The notes below the pieces were generated by a model, which worked only from the letters and a program-made list of their open reading frames with translations, searched no databases and was not told the DNA's origin. From positions 34,331 to 98,330 of the forward strand of contig NZ_JAHKRM010000044.1 of the NCBI RefSeq assembly GCF_019396345.1: a DNA stretch of 64,000 nt, read 5' to 3'. Below, piece by piece: positions 60,917 through 64,000 of the stretch (within the stretch, counting starts at the first letter, position 1; the number at the start of each line of letters is the position of its first letter). This DNA is from Nonomuraea guangzhouensis. GTDB lineage: Bacteria > Actinomycetota > Actinomycetes > Streptosporangiales > Streptosporangiaceae. Position numbers and translations under genes: made by a program.

Positions 60917-61992
60917 GCGCGCCCTGGGCCATGCTGGCCGAGCTCACGCACGCGTGCCCGCTGCGCTGCCCGTACTGCTCCAACCCGGTCGAACTGGCGG
61001 CCAGGTCGAGCGAGCTGAGCACCGGCGAGTGGCAGCGGATCATCGCCGAGTCGGCGGCGCTCGGCGTGGTGCACGCGCACCTGTCCGGCGGCGAGCCGCT
61101 GCTCAGGCCGGATCTGGCGCCGATCGTGGCGGCGGCCGAGAGGGAGGGCGTCTACACCCAGCTCGTCACCAGCGGCGTCGGGCTCACGGAGCGACGGCTC
61201 GGCGAACTCGCCGGAGCGGGGCTGCGGAGCGTGCAGCTGTCGGTCCAGTCGGCGACCGGCGCCGAGTCGGACCGGATCGCCGGAGTCGCCTCCTTCGCGT
61301 GGAAGGAGCGGGCGGCCGCCGTCGTGGCGGCGAGCGGGCTGCCGTTCGGGCTCAATGTGGTGCTGCACCGGGAGAACCTCGACGCCGTCGGCGAGATCAT
61401 CGAGCTGGGACTGTCGTGGGGCGTGGAGCGCATCGAGCTGGCCAACACCCAGTTCTACGGGTGGGGGCTGCTCAACAGGAACGCGCTGCTGCCCACCAGG
61501 GAGCAACTCGCCCGCGCCGAGGCCGTAGTCAGGAAATATCGTGAAAAAACGGATGTCGAGCTGATCTGGGTGATCCCCGATTACTTCGACGGCGTGCCGA
61601 AGCCCTGCATGGGCGGCTGGGGCGCGATCTCGATCACCGTCGCGCCCGACGGCCGGGTACTGCCCTGCCCGGCGGCCTACAACCTGCCGCTGGAGCCGCC
61701 GAACGCCCGTGACCACTCGATCGGCTGGATCTGGGAGCACTCGCCCGCGTTCAACGCCTACCGGGGCACCGGCTGGATGCGCGAGCCCTGCGCGAGCTGC
61801 CCGCGCAAGGAGCTCGACTTCGGCGGCTGCCGCTGCCAGGCGTACGCGCTCACCGGCGACGCCGGCCGCACCGACCCGGCCTGCGCGCTGTCACCCGACC
61901 ACCATCTCCTCGACGAGCTGGCCGGCGGCGGCACGTGGACCTTCAGGCGGCCAGCCCCTTCGGCCAGCGGCGCGGATCGGTCAGCCCCCTGA
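60913..61992 (+). CDS. pqqE: Radical SAM PqqA peptide cyclase PqqE
   Basis: The 359-residue radical SAM-SPASM enzyme cross-links Glu and Tyr of PqqA. CPLRCPYCSNP gives the CxxxCxxC cluster motif; SGGEPLLRPDL follows. The SPASM region has CMGGWG, VLPCPAAYNLP, and CASCPRKELDFGGCRCQA for auxiliary clusters. GTG 60913 overlaps pqqD. The last 50 nt overlap the convergent DUF2236 gene. Confidence 0.95.
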   Translation: MSAPWAMLAELTHACPLRCPYCSNPVELAARSSELSTGEWQRIIAESAALGVVHAHLSGGEPLLRPDLAPIVAAAEREGVYTQLVTSGVGLTERRLGELAGAGLRSVQLSVQSATGAESDRIAGVASFAWKERAAAVVAASGLPFGLNVVLHRENLDAVGEIIELGLSWGVERIELANTQFYGWGLLNRNALLPTREQLARAEAVVRKYREKTDVELIWVIPDYFDGVPKPCMGGWGAISITVAPDGRVLPCPAAYNLPLEPPNARDHSIGWIWEHSPAFNAYRGTGWMREPCASCPRKELDFGGCRCQAYALTGDAGRTDPACALSPDHHLLDELAGGGTWTFRRPAPSASGADRSAP

Positions 61993-62854
61993 GCCCCTTG
62001 GCGGTGTCGTAGCCGGCGGCACCGAGCCGCTCGCGGGCGGCCCGCAGCATCTGCCTGGTCGACGGCATGAACGCGTGGTCGTGCAGCGGCTCGGGCAGGG
62101 AGTTCATGGCGAGCCTGAACGCCTTCAGCCCGGCCGTCACCGTGGCCTGAGGCACCTCCGGCAGCACGCCGTACATCCGCCTGGCCCAAGCCGGCAGTGT
62201 GTAGTAGCACAGCGCGCCGAACGGGAAGTAGGCCGGTTTGCCCGGCGTGAGTGCCCGCAGTTCCTGCGGCAGCCTCGGCCAGAGCAGGAACCGCACGGCG
62301 GAGGCGGCCTCCTCGGTGACGCGCAGGGCGGGCCGTACCTGCTTGAAGTAGGCGTCCATCTCCGCGCACGAGCCGGGCACGTCCTCGGGGTGCAGGCCGA
62401 CGTAGGAGGCGCTCCTGCGCTGCTCCCGCAGGTAGGAGTCGGCCTGGCGCTCGGTGAGCCCCAGCCCGCCGCGCCTGGCCACCTCCAGGTAGGACGAGAC
62501 CTCCGCGCAGTGCACCCAGAGCAGCAGCTCGGGGTCGTCGACCCGGTGCGTCCTGCCGGTGTCGGGGTCGCTGACGCGCAGGCTCTTGTGGATGCCGCGC
62601 ACCCGCCGGCCGATCTCGTCGGCCTCGGCCGGGCTGCCGAACGTCGTGCGGCCCACGAAGTCGGCGGTGCGGCGCAGCCGGCCGAACGGGTCCTGCTGGA
62701 AATTGGAGTTCTGCCAGACGCCGCGCATCGCTATGGGATGCAGCGCCTGGAGCATCAGGCCGCGCACGCCGCCGACCCACATGGTGCGGTCGAGGTGCAC
62801 CAGCCAGGTCGCGCTGTGCGGCGGCTGGACGACGATGTCTTCGCTACTCGTCAT
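61943..62854 (-). CDS. DUF2236 protein (MpaB-like oxygenase family)
   Basis: The 303-residue protein has LDRTMWVGGVRGLMLQALHPIAMRGVWQNSNFQQDPFGRLRRTADFV (His, Asp and Arg of the haem-dependent Lcp/MpaB fold), then VHCAEVSSYLEVARRGG and an FPFGALCYYTLPAWAR segment. The family includes latex-clearing oxygenase relatives. ATG 62854 is chosen. It follows the alpha/beta hydrolase by 13 nt. Confidence 0.85.
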   Translation of the reverse strand: MTSSEDIVVQPPHSATWLVHLDRTMWVGGVRGLMLQALHPIAMRGVWQNSNFQQDPFGRLRRTADFVGRTTFGSPAEADEIGRRVRGIHKSLRVSDPDTGRTHRVDDPELLLWVHCAEVSSYLEVARRGGLGLTERQADSYLREQRRSASYVGLHPEDVPGSCAEMDAYFKQVRPALRVTEEAASAVRFLLWPRLPQELRALTPGKPAYFPFGALCYYTLPAWARRMYGVLPEVPQATVTAGLKAFRLAMNSLPEPLHDHAFMPSTRQMLRAARERLGAAGYDTAKGLRGLTDPRRWPKGLAA

Positions 62855-62867
62855 AGTAAGTAGATAA

Positions 62868-63761
62868 TTACACGGCATTAGACCATGTGTCCAAGTGCGG
62901 GCTCTCGACCGCGTTCCAGAACCGGATCAGCGCCGCGGCCGTGGTCTCCGGAGCCTCCACGGCGGGCGAGTGGGCCGCGCCGGGCAGGACCACGCACTCG
63001 GCCCCCAGCCTGGTCGCCATCTCCGACTGCAGGTCGGACGGCCAGCCGTCGTCGTGCTCGCCGTACAGGACGAGCGTGGGCACCTCGATCTGCCTGAGCT
63101 CGTCGGTGCGGTCCGGCGCGTTCAGCGTCTGCTCGGCCATCCGCGACAGGGCGGTCGGTGAGTTGGCCAGCAGGCGCTTGCGCAGAAAGGCGATGATCTC
63201 GTCGGGGACGCCGTTGGCCAGCGCCTCGGGCTCCATCTTGGTGGCCCAGACGTGCTCGAGCCCCCGGACCGGGACCTCCTTCAGGAGGGCCCTGCCGTTG
63301 CGGGCCCGCTCGCCGACGATGGCGGACGGACCCGAGCTCATCAGGGTGAGCGAGGCGAACTTCGTCCGGCCGTCGATGACCGCCTCGCGCGCGACGAGCC
63401 CGCCGAAAGAGTGTCCGACCAGGTGCATCGGCTCGTCGCCGCCGTTGAGCGTCTGGGCCAGCAGGTCGACGTCGGAGCCGAGCGCGGCGCACGTGTAGGC
63501 GCCGGGGTCGTCGGGACCCGGCGTCTCATATTGCCCCCGCAGATCGACGGCCACCACCCGGCGACCCGACTGGGCCAGGGTCTGCAGGACCGCGATGAAG
63601 TCTTCCTTGCTGCCGGTCAGCCCGGGGATCAGGAGGGCGGGCCAGCGCTCAACCACACCGCTGACCGGAAGCGCCTCAAGGGCCGCGAAGGTGCCCTGGG
63701 CCGTTTCGATCTTGTGCGGTGCAACGCCAGGAGGCAGGTCGAGGAATCGCGGCGTACTCAC
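62868..63761 (-). CDS. Alpha/beta hydrolase
   Basis: The 297-residue protein has LVGHSFGGLVAREA with nucleophile Ser in GHSFGG, GLTGSKEDFI near the oxyanion hole, VLYGEHDDGWP with the acid Asp, and LPGAAHSPAVEAPE with the catalytic His. A lipase or esterase role is likely. GTG 63761 is used, TTG 63773 is possible. It forms an apparent two-gene operon with the DUF2236 gene. Confidence 0.9.
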   Translation of the reverse strand: MSTPRFLDLPPGVAPHKIETAQGTFAALEALPVSGVVERWPALLIPGLTGSKEDFIAVLQTLAQSGRRVVAVDLRGQYETPGPDDPGAYTCAALGSDVDLLAQTLNGGDEPMHLVGHSFGGLVAREAVIDGRTKFASLTLMSSGPSAIVGERARNGRALLKEVPVRGLEHVWATKMEPEALANGVPDEIIAFLRKRLLANSPTALSRMAEQTLNAPDRTDELRQIEVPTLVLYGEHDDGWPSDLQSEMATRLGAECVVLPGAAHSPAVEAPETTAAALIRFWNAVESPHLDTWSNAV

Positions 63762-63858
63762 GTGAGGCAACAATACCCAGAGGTCAGGGCCTCGACACCG
63801 GCATACTCCGTACGCTGGTGCGAGTTCACGGAAAGTTGTCCGGGTATGGGCGGAAAAA

Positions 63859-63887
63859 GGCGCGCACCGCGGGATGCGGTGCGCGCC
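63859..63887 (-). terminator. Rho-independent terminator of the helicase-like gene
   Basis: Perfect 12-bp arms GGCGCGCACCGC (63859-63870) and GCGGTGCGCGCC (63876-63887), with a run of five T on the minus strand just after the stem (63858-63854). Confidence 0.92.
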
Positions 63888-63926
63888 TGCTTCTGTCAGC
63901 CTTCGGTCCCTGCGTCGGCCAGGTGC

Positions 63927-64000
63927 CTAGCCGGCGCGACGGCGGTTGCCACCGCCGTTGTTGCCACCGCCGCCGCCACGCGGCTGGCGGCGCGCCTGCT
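63927..64000 (-). CDS. C-terminal tail of a probable DEAD-box RNA helicase (partial)
   Basis: Only the final 23 residues are inside the window: an Arg/Gly/Asn-rich tail ending GGGNRRRAG and TAG at 63929-63927. Such RGG-like basic tails are typical of actinobacterial RhlE-type DEAD-box helicases, but other RNA-binding proteins share them. The gene continues past 64000. Confidence 0.5.
   Translation of the reverse strand, partial: QARRQPRGGGGGNNGGGNRRRAG

Overview
The window is high-GC DNA with many GTG and TTG starts, overlapping stop/start junctions and gene orders typical of filamentous actinomycetes. DUF3117, DUF4429, DUF6758, DUF6529 and mycobacterial-style sigE-rseA-htrA-tatB...mrp...MgtE-like synteny point to an actinobacterium. 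A Streptosporangiaceae member such as Nonomuraea fits best by impression, but the genus is inference.

Layout. 1-8.7 kb: end of a membrane protein, a flavin reductase-like gene, a Thr-rich secreted protein, a small membrane protein with an HExxHxxQ motif, an MBL hydrolase, a membrane protein, a penicillin acylase-family enzyme and a cysteinyl-tRNA synthetase paralogue. 8.8-14.6 kb: a three-gene minus-strand cassette in which a RelE-like/UvrD helicase lies between two paralogues; one paralogue has a sigma-region-4 helix-turn-helix plus winged helices. This is the best candidate here for an undescribed system. 14.7-24.9 kb: a methyltransferase, an orphan solute-binding lipoprotein with a short SH3-like stub, ferredoxin, lysine/DAP genes (dapC, dapD, dapE), DUF4178, a lysozyme-like protein, two LOG-family genes, a DivIVA-like gene and tag. 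25-36.3 kb: enoyl-CoA hydratase and PaaX, DUF3117, leucyl aminopeptidase, O-methyltransferase, the envelope-stress block sigE-rseA-htrA-tatB, mrp, MarR, DUF1003 and a PRC/MgtE-N/CBS protein.

36.4-47.2 kb: EamA exporter, SMI1-like gene, small secreted protein, DUF4429-SHOCT, then an accessory stretch (about 40.0-43.9 kb) with a Fic enzyme, an XRE-TPR regulator, two small genes, an eight-unit 23-bp tandem array and hairpin-rich non-coding DNA. CitE-like lyase, DUF6529, a secreted protein and a CPBP protease follow. 47.4-58.9 kb: a large membrane-anchored Asp-box protein, methyltransferase, SMP-30 enzyme, two GNATs (one behind a leader peptide and hairpin), transporters, Nudix, DUF6758, an MBL protein with substituted metal ligands and a RecB-like nuclease. 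59.0-62.0 kb: a complete pqqABCDE operon including a 50-residue pqqA. The window ends with a DUF2236 protein, an alpha/beta hydrolase and the C-terminal tail of a probable RNA helicase.

Non-coding structure is rich. A roughly 95-115 bp repeat occurs three times, each just 3' of a gene on the same strand. Two copies form an inverted pair around tatB. No tRNA, rRNA, CRISPR array, transposase or integrase was seen.
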